Source: Aralia elata
Taxonomy: Eukaryota > Streptophyta > Magnoliopsida > Apiales > Araliaceae
DNA: 64,000 bases
Direction: 5' to 3'
Assembly: GCA_034770075.1 (NCBI GenBank)
Contig: CM068387.1
Location: 79,733,971-79,797,970 of the forward strand
Shown here: piece by piece, positions 23,690 through 33,390 of the stretch
Layout of the letters: each line of letters starts with the position of its first letter
Position numbering within the stretch: the stretch's first letter is position 1
Notes under the pieces: model-generated
Database searches by the model: none
Seen by the model: the letters and a program-made list of their open reading frames with translations, nothing else
Told to the model about the DNA's origin: nothing
Translations under genes and position numbers: made by a program

Positions 23690-26510
23690 TTTCATCATAC
23701 TCTCGGAAGGTTACTATGCTTGAATTCTATGACAAATTATGAGTTAAGTTTGGTGATATGATACTTATGAAAAAAGAAGAAGAAGAGTTTAATTTGGTGT
23801 TTTGCCCTTCACTTTACATTTTTGCTTCTTCCTGGATTTCTCTGTTTTATCCCCATTGTTTTTACTTGAATACGTCCTCATTAGGCCATTAGAACTAGTA
23901 TGGACTGCTGCATTTTTAAGTTAAGACTGTATATTGCATGTCTGAAGACCGAATAAAATTTTAATGTGGCTATTGCAGAGCTAATTTGGAAAGCATCAAG
24001 AAAGAAACAAAGTGATAATTAGAAGGAAAGCTCGAGCAATAATTCGTAGTTCATGTGGAAAGCAGCATTAGGAATCTGAATGCTGTTCCAACTACTTCCT
24101 AGTACTTATATATTTTTTGAATTGAGCTTAAAATCATAAGATGAGTGTGTGAATGGGAAGGAACAAAATGAGAATTTGGCTGAGCAGAAAGATCGAGATT
24201 CTTTGAGCTCCTACCAAAACTATGGTAGTCATTGAGATGACTTATATCCAGTGCTGAAAATCTCATGTTTACCACAATTTTTCTCTCATTTGTTTTATGT
24301 TTTGTGTGGGGTGAGGTTGGACTTGGGGCCTGTGTGCTGAGCTAAGAAGTTTAATAATTAGATTAGACAGGCTGAGGCAACTTAACTGTGGGAAGGTAAA
24401 GCAGCTTGGGGGGGTAGCTAACAAGGGAAAATGGGGAATGTTGTGTATTGGATAATAAAGTTTCCCCAAAATCAGTATAATTTCTTATTTAAGACCCACA
24501 ACATACCATCTGATTAACCAGCAGTGCGGTTGATCAACAAGCTTGGCTCATTTGGAGCTCCTGGAGATGCTATTACTTGGCCTGGCATCTGGAGTTTTGG
24601 GGCAACTGAAACACATTCATATATGGTAACTTGATGTACATTTATATTTGAGGGTTACCGAAACTAATATAGCTGTTTCCCTTGGTATTCTTCCCATTGG
24701 AAAAGCATATAACTATAGCTCATTGTGGTCAGTGTGGTCTGATTGGAGATTGTATAATGAAATAAAGCAGTAAATTGTGATGTCAAAGAACTCTGAAGAC
24801 ATTGTTTACTGTTTTATGCATTTGTACAATTTTTTGCAGAAGTTTTCTAAAGGATGAGAACATCCATAGGTTAGGGGAATGACAGAGATTCTAAGTGGCT
24901 AATCCGAAAATCTAGTAAAAGCTAAAACAGGTGCTAACATGAGACCCTATGGCATATTTTGCGGTGTAGAGTTTGGATGGTGTGTTTGAAGGGTTCCATT
25001 ACAGATGATCAAGGACTTTTAGGTTATATATCTTGTTCCAAACAAATATGAATGTATATGTAGGTTGTCTGCTTGTCAATGCGTTGTATTGTGTGCAATG
25101 GGTGAAAATGTTTAATTTAAGCTGTGGATATTGCTTATTGTCATTTCAATATTTGCGCCATTTAAAAACCACAGAAGCTTTCATCTAGGTATCTAAAACC
25201 ACAAGCTTTTATCGAATCCTCAATGGCTCGTCCTAGACGAGTATCTCCATTTACCCAGTAGGCAAAATCTTAAAATTTTTCTAAAGCTTTTATTGAGGTA
25301 ATCTAAAACCACAAGCTTTTATCGAATCCTCAATGGCTTGTCCTAGATGACCACTTCCATTCACTCAGTAGGCAAAATGTTAAAATTTTCTAACACAAAT
25401 AGTGAGTGCTTCAGCCCTCTTGGTGCATAAACATACCTTTATATAGTTTATATCTAAACGTAGACGTACTTTCTGTTTTGAGTTTGCTAATATTACCTTA
25501 CTTTTTTTTCTCCTTCAGAGTGGAAATTGATGCTCAACATTGTGGATCATATGGGGAAGGAAATTTAATTGTGTTCATCTGCACTACTGAAGATCATTCA
25601 TGCAAGTGACGTTGCTGAGGAAATCTATCTGCCGTCACTTTGACGGATGATTGGTTTGCGTCCTGCAGTACTTCTATTAGCAACAAATGACTACTTGAAA
25701 TTGCTATAAACTAATTAGATGATCTCCCGAGTGTGTAGGTCCGAGTATCATTCCCTCGAAGAGTATAAAGTTTTATTTGTATTTGACTCACCAAGATTAT
25801 GACCAAAACTATAGGGTGAAAGAGGTTAAGGGAGACGGCATAGAGAAATCCTTCACTTCTTTTCTTCCCATCTCTGTTTAATCTACTAACTTGAATTATA
25901 TGGTCATTACTAAATGCATTTTAGACTCGATCACTAATGGCTTTCAAAAATGTTAGGTTTACGTATCATTTTCAAACAGGGACGGTATATACCAAGTGTA
26001 ACTTGATTAATTGGTGAATATACCAGGGATATAATTATTTTACCCCTTGCGAATGGGACTGAAAATTTAGCATGAAAAAAGAAGTCCTATTATATATTGT
26101 GAAAAAGTTTTATCGAATTATAATTGTAACGTATATTAATGTATAGGATTTGTTAGTATTATAAAATTGATCTACTGTATTAAATATATTATAAAAATAT
26201 TACTATTAATTAAATTTATTAACGTAAGTAGTAAACAGGAAAGAAGAAGAACAAGAAGATTCTGTTAGAATGCGACAAGTGAGAAACCTTAGCTATCGTG
26301 CATGGCTATTAGGCATCGGTAAATATATCACGACGTTACATTATGTTGGATGAAAGAATAATGGAGGAGAGTTTTAAAGAGGACAGGAATGACTGGAAAA
26401 GTTAAGAAAATATTATTCTCTTTTATTAATTATTATTTTTTGTAATATAATAATATAATATTTTCAAATTGATATTATAATTTTCCTATCATCTCATTAC
26501 TATTTAACTA
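23690..26510. other. Downstream region of RHF1A; no second gene seen
   Basis: This stretch probably holds the RHF1A 3' UTR. A candidate 3' exon starts at 23979, and AATAAA occurs near 24765. A tandem 110 bp duplication lies inside (see 25173-25392). The rest, to the transposon at 26511, is AT-rich with no frame worth calling. Confidence 0.5.
25173..25392 (+). repeat. Two-copy 110 bp direct tandem repeat
   Basis: Unit 1 (25173-25282) and unit 2 (25283-25392) share CTAAAACCACAAGCTTTTAT, CGAATCCTCAATGGC and GTAGGCAAAAT, at an exact 110 bp spacing, with a handful of substitutions. The divergence shows the duplication is not fresh. There is no coding frame. Confidence 0.9.
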
Positions 26511-27714
26511 GGGAACTATTAAATCCACAACAATTTTTGTTATTTCTGCACGTAGGGTCCATCTATTAATTATGGTTGAGATAACCGCAACAACTTAACA
26601 ACAATACAAAATTCATTTTCCAAAATTGCCCTAGTTGTCTGAACATATTACAGTAAACATGGTGTACTGTGACTAAAATGAACATCAAAATATCCTTGAC
26701 TTTGTTTTTCATTTCTTTTCTCATTTTCATTTCTATTCCAGTAGCATTTGGACTCAAATCGAGCTCAAATGAACTTACAAAACCCTTCAATCTCTCCAAA
26801 AATCTGATCCATCAATTCAAAACCTCGAATTCAACTGACCGTATGCTTCATTATCGAAATATGTGGTTATAATCTCTGAAAACGCAACGATTTCAAGCGA
26901 AAACAGAACATTTGAGCTGAAATTTTTCAACACCAACGATAAATCGAAAAGTATATTTGGCGATTTGGTACTCTTCAATCCCTACACCAACATACGTTTG
27001 GGTTGCCTACAAAAAATTAACCGTTTTAGATTCAGCTGCAGAATCAGCTAGCTAAGAGAGTAGTTTGGAAAATTGGCAATGGGATCAATGGGGGCAAATT
27101 TGAAGCTTTTAGAGTAAAGGAATTTGGTGTTTTTAACCTCTCTAGTCTCCTTAAGCTGTTTGCAGAAAACAGAAGCTTTTTGGTCGTGGAGAAAGAGAAG
27201 GGCATTATAGTACGGTTTGTCATAGGACATAGGTTGGTTATAGTATAATTTTTCTTATATAAAACTTTGCTATGACACACAAGAGAGTAATGGACTCTAA
27301 AATAGGAAAAACATCAGTATATTTTCATTTGTTTAGGTGAACTTCATCAACCAAGTCACTAATTTAAAAACAGTGTGCAAATTCTTTCTGCTCCCTAGAC
27401 TGCCCATTATTCTTGTTTTAAGGAATCTAAGCCACTAACACAATGCTTGTGCAAATTCAGATTCTTGTTCTCAAGGCTGCCTAACACTCTTGTCTCCTCA
27501 AATGGGTGAGGACCACCATTCTTGTCTTCACCCGTAGCGGTGAAAAGCTTGAACGACCAGGGCAATTTTATTGTAATATGTTCAGACAGGTGAGGGTAAT
27601 TTTAAAAAATAAATTTTGTATTGTTGTTAAGTTGCTACAATTGTCTAAACCATAGTTAATAGATGGACCCTACGTGCGGAAATAACAAAAATAATTGTGG
27701 ATTTAACAATTTCC
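26511..27714. mobile_element. Mutator-like element with ~145 bp TIRs carrying a gene fragment (Pack-MULE candidate)
   Basis: The first and last ~145 bp are inverted copies of each other. They share TTAAATCCACAA, GTAGGGTCCATCTATTAA, AACTTAACAACAATACAAAA and TGTCTGAACATATTACA. The termini are GGGAACTA and, inverted, GGAAATTG. The element is flanked by TTTAACTA at 26503-26510 and 27715-27722 (8 bp). No transposase is present. The internal kilobase holds a signal-peptide-like frame and a lectin-like fragment (separate entry). Long inverted repeats plus a gene fragment fit a Pack-MULE. The terminus resembles the 140 bp element at 6045-6184, which has a 9 bp duplication. Confidence 0.8.
26678..27050 (+). 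pseudogene. Captured fragment resembling the start of a lectin-type receptor kinase
   Basis: Two adjacent frames. The first starts with a hydrophobic signal-like stretch (ISLTLFFISFLIFISIPVAF). The second reads SENATISSENRTFELKFFNT, close to the pattern at the start of the B-lectin domain of G-type lectin receptor kinases, where SxNxTFELGFF is typical. The expected WYLGIWY and WVANR motifs are absent and the frame is broken, so it cannot code a working domain. The DNA from 27051 to 27290 is open on the minus strand but not recognised. The lectin identity is tentative. Confidence 0.45.
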
Positions 27715-29043
27715 TTTAACTAATCACTCAATAAATTTACACACTAAAAATAAAATTGAAACATTTTATTAAAATTCATACATCTTCCAAATTCAACTCT
27801 TGTTGTATAAAGAAAATATTAATTTCTATCAATTTTTATGGATCGTTAGTCTTTCAATGGAAAGAAAAATATAGAAAACTTTATTACTTTTTAGTTTAAG
27901 TTTTGTCAAAATACGTTTGACAAAAAAAATCTTTTTATAATTTCTACAAAAATTTCTATTTCATAAACATAATAATTTAATAAAAAAAAGTGATTATCCA
28001 AAATTTAAAATTATGTGTATGAATTTTCTTTATGCGTATAAATCGTTATATTTACGCAAACAAGGAGGCACTAATATGTTGATCGTGAGTTATGAAGTTG
28101 CTGTATATTACCCAAAAAAAGGAAAAAGAAAAGAAGAAAGAAATGAAAATGACTGTTGTTGAGATATTAATCGAATATAGTCGTGTTGGATTGTGGTTTA
28201 CTGATCAAATTAACTCAGAGATTGCATTGCATGCACAATTTTCCCAATTGCCAAGCTCGTTGATGAACTGGTAAATGGGTTCATTTGATTTGAGGATCTG
28301 ATCAAATTATACGGGTCCAACACTGAGCAATTTTTGGTATGAACGATTTTCTTTTCTAAAGTTGACAACTTAGGTTAATTAATGGTACATTTGTTTGATT
28401 TCAAAAAATGTATATGTATGTGTGTATATATGTGTAAATTTGTAGCTATAGCATTTCCTTTATTTATTTTTTGTCATTTTTCCTTTTCATTTGTTCTTCC
28501 TTCTTTCTCTCTTTCAGCGTGACAATTGAGAAGGGCTGATCGGCTGATCCACCCTAAGAATATGCTGGGAAATTACCCACCTTAATTTTTTATTGCTGAC
28601 CTTTACTCTTAATTTTTTTTAAATATTGCTAGTTCAAAGTATAATAATAGTTAGAAAGTACAGTGAAGTTGCACATTTTTGTATAATTTGACTCATTCAA
28701 GTTTTGACAAGTTAAGTGGATTTTTCGACCCTCTATGAAGAATTTGTTAGAAATATATAAATCCCTTGCCTTTGGACTTAAAGGAGGCGAAAAAATTTAA
28801 AAAAAAAAACAAAATTACTTTGGCCCATTGTGAAAAATGTCTAGCTCTGGCATTTGTAGATCAAGATGGTTGAGTGTAAAATTCTAATTTAGTAATTTAC
28901 CCGAAGAAAGAGCGAAAGTTGTGAAATATGTACCATCATGGATGTTGGGCTTGAGCATGATTCCTGAATCTTGATAATATGTGGATCAAATGTGGCTATA
29001 GAGATGAGTGGTTGCAGAAAGAAAACTCTGCATGTACAAATAT

Positions 29044-29160
29044 ATATAAATGAAATGGTACTAACAAAAAACAAGTAACTACATATTTTTCCATCATTTG
29101 TACAAACTCACTATAAATGAAATGGTACTAAAAAAAACAACAAGAAGTAACTACATATTT
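29044..29160 (+). repeat. Short direct repeat in the unit A leader
   Basis: TATAAATGAAATGGTACTAA followed by AAGTAACTACATATTT occurs twice, starting at about 29044 and 29112. The unit B leader lacks this segment. Confidence 0.7.
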
Positions 29161-30112
29161 AACATGAATAGCTAGCTGGAAGAGGACTCATCCAAACAAA
29201 TTAACTTCAAGGTTGCAAATACATACATATAATTTAACTCTTTACAAATGGTTAGCCATAAAATTATTGTCGTTCAGTTTTAATATTATTATTTAACATG
29301 AGCTAGGAGGTTAAATGAAAATTTGGTAACTTCTCTTAAAATGAATGGTATTTTAACATGGGACTCTGGACGGAGTAACTGAATGAATAGTTTGGCTGGC
29401 TAGCAAATGGTAAAATGCGAGCATTAATTAGCATGTGATGATTTTTGTATGAAGTATTGTGGACAATATATCTCCAACCCCATCACTTTGAAATCTCCCA
29501 TTAGTCAATATCTCTTTATTATTATTATTGTAGGTTGGGTTTGTGATGTTGTCAAAGCCATAATGAAGAGTTGGTGAGGCAGTTGAGTATCTACTTACTA
29601 CATTACTTGTACTGTTGTACACTACATTTTAGTCAAACATTTTCATCATGTTTTCATATTGCCTTGGTTCTCAAATTTTCTCCACTATTTGCATTAATTG
29701 TAATTTTATTTTATATATGGTTATATGCATCTGATTAAGCCATAAATTACCTTTACAAGTCGCAATCAGCTAGCTCACTGGAAGTGGAGCGGTAAGAACT
29801 TGGGCATCCGCTGGCTTGATAGAGTTGGCCAATTATATATGGCAATAGATAGATAGATATTCTTAAAGTAACTTGTGATGACCCTTTTTATTTTTACCAA
29901 TTCTTCTCTTAATCTCTATAGAGATAATATGTCATTGTCCATTTGTCCTCAAGTGAAGGTGTCCGCGTAGTACAGGCACCTAAATTAAAAGGTTAAGCTC
30001 TCATAGGTGGATAGTTTTACATTCAGATCTTTTTTTGCATCTATCTTATCTGAATTTGCTTTTTATTACAACCATTTGTGAACTCAGTACTCTGTCAGTA
30101 CTACAAGAAATC

Positions 30113-31567
30113 ATGTTACTTGGTCGACTATGGTTTCTTACCCTTCCCCTATTCTTGTTCTTCTTCCACCATCCGATTTTCACCGTGGCTGATAACTTTC
30201 TCACTGGTGATTACCCCCGTGATAAAATTTCCGTTAACAAATTTATTTGCTTTGATGACTACAATCGTGCTAGTCAGGCCAAGGCATCCACTCCGGAGAG
30301 ACGGAAACTAGTTTTAGCTTTCGGGTATGAAAACGGGATTGCAACCAGAGTAATAATTCTGATCACTATATTGAATATCATCGTCTATAAGCTCCGCCAA
30401 CTCCATGAATCCAAGTTTGGTGAGAAAGACAACACGTTATTGTTGTCCTCGGGCCAAATATGCCGTCGCTTTTCACTTGCTGAGATTCAGTGGGCAACCC
30501 ACAACTTTGATGATAAGTTTGTAATTGGTCAGGGTGGGTTTGGGAAGGTGTACAAAGGGATCATTGATAATGGAGCAAGCACCGTTGCTATAAAACGGTC
30601 GAGTTCCATGTCCAAACAAGGAGGCTCAGAGTTTTGGACAGAAATTGAAATGCTTTCCAAGTTCCGACACTGCCACTTAGTCTCTCTCATTGGTTACTGT
30701 GATGAATGGCATGAAATGATCCTTGTTTATGAATATATGCCCCGTGGAACCCTCGCTGACCATCTGCACAGAAGTGGTAGAAAGGGTAATAATTTGCCTT
30801 TATCATGGGTTCAACGCCTAAGGATTTGCATTGGGGCTGCACGCGGTCTAGACTACCTTCACACTGGTACGAGCATTCAGCAAAGAGTGATACATCGCGA
30901 TGTGAAGAGCACAAATATTCTGTTGGATGAGAATTTAGCAGCTAAGATATCAGACTTTGGACTGTCCAAAATAGGCCCAGCAAATAAGGCATGTACCTAT
31001 GTTAGCACCAATGTTAAAGGCACATTTGGGTATATTGATCCAGAGTATTTCTTGACTCGCAGACTGACGAGGAAATCTGATGTGTATGCCTTTGGTGTGG
31101 TGCTATTTGAAGTTTTGTGTGGAAGAAGAGCAGTGGATTTAAGTCTCGATGAAGAGCAATGTGGTTTAGTTGGATGGGCACAAAACTGTATCAAAGAGGG
31201 AAGAGTAGATCAGATAATTGATTATAATCTGAATATGCAAATTTTGCCAAATTCTTTATTGGCATTTGTAAAAATTGCAGACCTATGCGTACACAGTCGG
31301 CCCAAATGTCGTCCTACAATGGCTGAAATTGTGGTCATTCTTGAGTTTGCATTGGGATTGCAAGAGAATACAGATTCCTCTCAAGTTGATGAGGCGATTA
31401 CAAATTACTACCGGAATGCACATTCTTCCACAGCAGAAGCAGAGGAAGTAATGTATGGTTGTTATAGGAACCAATTCAAGCCGTTTCAGACGAAGCATAC
31501 TAGGCTGACATTCACAAGGAAGATCCGACAGTTTCTTTCAGCCCCAACTCGAGTGATATCTGGTTAG
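30113..31567 (+). CDS. Malectin-less CrRLK1L/FERONIA-like receptor kinase, copy A
   Basis: A single exon of 484 residues. The ATG at 30113 was chosen because both copies share MLLGRLWFLT from this point and diverge upstream. Residues 1-26 are a signal peptide (hydrophobic core LPLFLFFF, cleavage likely after TVA). The lumenal or apoplastic part is only about 50 residues with one cysteine. A transmembrane segment follows at about 78-92 (TRVIILITILNIIVY). The kinase runs from about 131 to 415: GQGGFG 139-144, VAIK with Lys161, HRD 261-263, DFG 281-283, and GTFGYIDPEY. All catalytic residues are present, so an active Ser/Thr kinase is predicted at the plasma membrane. CrRLK1L proteins are usually 800-900 residues with two malectin-like domains; those are missing here and none lies upstream. 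The kinase sequence (FSLAEIQWATHNF, GYCDEWHEMILVYEYMP) points to the FERONIA group. The tail after 415 is lineage-specific. Confidence 0.88.
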   Translation: MLLGRLWFLTLPLFLFFFHHPIFTVADNFLTGDYPRDKISVNKFICFDDYNRASQAKASTPERRKLVLAFGYENGIATRVIILITILNIIVYKLRQLHESKFGEKDNTLLLSSGQICRRFSLAEIQWATHNFDDKFVIGQGGFGKVYKGIIDNGASTVAIKRSSSMSKQGGSEFWTEIEMLSKFRHCHLVSLIGYCDEWHEMILVYEYMPRGTLADHLHRSGRKGNNLPLSWVQRLRICIGAARGLDYLHTGTSIQQRVIHRDVKSTNILLDENLAAKISDFGLSKIGPANKACTYVSTNVKGTFGYIDPEYFLTRRLTRKSDVYAFGVVLFEVLCGRRAVDLSLDEEQCGLVGWAQNCIKEGRVDQIIDYNLNMQILPNSLLAFVKIADLCVHSRPKCRPTMAEIVVILEFALGLQENTDSSQVDEAITNYYRNAHSSTAEAEEVMYGCYRNQFKPFQTKHTRLTFTRKIRQFLSAPTRVISG

Positions 31568-31590
31568 TGTGTGTGTGTGTGTATATATAT
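31568..31590 (+). repeat. (GT)n/(TA)n microsatellite just after copy A
   Basis: A GT run followed by TA repeats starts at the stop codon of the copy A kinase. Copy B has only a short remnant at the same place. Confidence 0.85.
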
Positions 31591-31955
31591 ACTCAGAAGT
31601 GTACAAATCCATGACAAATATATTCTTGGGTTAGGTCAATTGATGCATGCCAAATAGGTGGTCATACATACTTGATCTAATCTAGTGGCGAATTTTTCTT
31701 AAGGACTCACAAATTTAATTGAATTAAAATGTTTACACTAACATCTATTTGTAAAAGATAAGGGAGTCGCATCAAAACACTATGTTGTTTTTTCTCTGTC
31801 AAAAGTGTGCAGTTCCTTATTTTCACTATTTTAGACTTACATGTCGTTTGGTTAGATGGAATCAGACCTGGAATGGTATGCCCTGCGTTTGGTATCCTAA
31901 AATAGTTGAAATGAACATTTTAATGAAATGCTCAATTACTTAATGTATTTACATT

Positions 31956-31972
31956 GGGGGGGGGGGGGGGGG
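31956..31972 (+). repeat. 17-base G homopolymer
   Basis: An unbroken run of 17 G. The matching site in unit B (about 50513-50533) has a C run followed by a G run. Both may be length-polymorphic or unreliable in assembly. Confidence 0.85.
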
Positions 31973-32095
31973 TTAGTAATGGGCATCCAATTGGTGAGAG
32001 ACTGAGATGAAAAATATTGGGCAACATACCCGCACCCACACAAACACACACACACACACATATTATTAATATATGTTTATATATAATACATGTAA

Positions 32096-32845
32096 GGGTA
32101 ATGATCCATAGCATATATTTGCTATTGATTAAAAATGGGCAACTAACATCTCTAGTATCCATTAAAATTATCAACGGTTGGTATTGGAAAAAAAAACTCG
32201 GCGTCCGCTAGAATTACTAGCGGACGCATATTATCCAAAATTGTTCCTGTTAACCCCACTGTGAAAAGGAATCGAGACAAAAATACTGATAACAGAACTC
32301 CCAAAGCTGCTGCAAAACTCTCATCAAAAATCGCGTACCAACTCATAAACTCAAACTCCAACTCATCCCATAACCATAAATAACTTAACTTCATATAAAT
32401 CAATGGAGGTTTCACCATAACAGACCAGATCCGTGCCACCGAGCACTGTGCGATTCCTGCACCAAGCCACCAAGCGTTTCATTGTTGGTATAGAAGGATC
32501 TCCGCATCGGTAATAGTATTGCTTATCAGGATCTAATGGTTTTATGTCTTCCCCAATTTGATATTCCCCTGTAACCCATGAAATCCAAACAGAATCAAAT
32601 TTGAGGAGAGAGAGAGAGTATTGTCTATTGGGATGATAGAGGGGTGATTAAATTGCTTCGTTGACTTGTGCTTGACTTGGTGTTATGGGGGTATTATGGT
32701 CTAAAGCTTTTTATAATCTAGTCCGCTAGTACTTCTAGCGAACATTCTTTTTTTTAATCTCAGCCATTGATAATTATAATGGACGCTAGAGATATTATTT
32801 GTTCATTTTTGATACATAGCAAATACATACTATGGGTCATTGCCC
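32096..32845. mobile_element. Second long-TIR Mutator-like element carrying a gene fragment
   Basis: Arms of about 130 bp are inverted copies. The left arm starts GGGTAATGATCCATAGCATA and the inverted right arm GGGCAATGACCCATAGTATG. Both continue with ATTTGCTAT, CATCTCTAG or its variant, and a CGCTAGnnnTACTAGCGGAC palindrome. TACATGTAA lies at 32087-32095 and at 32850-32858, consistent with a 9 bp target duplication, with 4 extra bases on the right. Unit B has the uninterrupted site (ATTATACATGTAAATATAAT near 50560), so the element entered unit A after the duplication. No transposase is visible. Confidence 0.82.
32390..32600 (-). pseudogene. Captured gene fragment inside the second MULE-like element
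   Basis: On the minus strand an open stretch reads GEYQIGEDIKPLDPDKQYYY, followed by a CGDPSIP and TMKRLVAWCRN motif region, with good amino-acid composition unlike the surrounding DNA. A plausible AG acceptor lies just before it (TGGGTTACAG). The frame breaks into stops beyond 32390. I do not recognise the parent gene. Frame quality inside a MULE suggests a captured exon. Confidence 0.45.
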
Positions 32846-33135
32846 ATATTACATGTAAATATAATAGTTTTAATATTTATCATATTACTATTTGATAATA
32901 TATAGATATGTTATATACTTCTATTGTACTTATATATTATAATATGTATTATATAATATATATATAATATATTTTTTAATCTTTTCCCTAAGGGGTTTAC
33001 TTGACCACCTTATGGTACAAGTGGATCTACCTTGATTTAATAATTAGACTATTAAATCAGTGATATAAAAGAACATCAAGATGGATTAGGAAAGATACAT
33101 AAGAATAAGAATGGAATATGAGATTGTGGTTTTTA

Positions 33136-33390
33136 CAACCTCCGTTCTTAATTATAAAATTAATATTGACTTTTTAAAAATTAATTTCAAATATTTTCAA
33201 ACTCAAAATTGATATGAATTCGTTTAGTTTATGTCAATATAATTATGAATATCATAAACTACATAAAATACTACTAGTTATAATATTTATTGTTTTCAAA
33301 ACTTAAGTGAATCATGTCAATTTTAAATTTGAAAATGTTATTAAACTTTTAGAAAGTCAACATTTATCTTATAATTTAAAATGAATAGAG
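33136..33390. mobile_element. Stowaway-type MITE (family II), unit A only
   Basis: Ends CAACCTCCGTTCTTAATTAT and, inverted, CTCTATTCATTTTAAATTAT, flanked by TA at 33134-33135 and 33391-33392. Subterminal ATTGACTTTTTAAAA motifs match the element at 36653-36974. The corresponding place in unit B (near 50780) has no element, so the insertion is younger than the duplication or was lost from B. Confidence 0.7.

Noticed and set aside
30035..30112. N-terminal extension of receptor kinase A from a TTG codon
   Set aside because: The two copies share no protein sequence there, and eukaryotic starts are ATG. The shared ATG at 30113 opens a good signal peptide.
32017..32211. Small frame across the (CA)n tract near 32 kb
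   Set aside because: It is composed of microsatellite and transposon-arm sequence and has no independent support.
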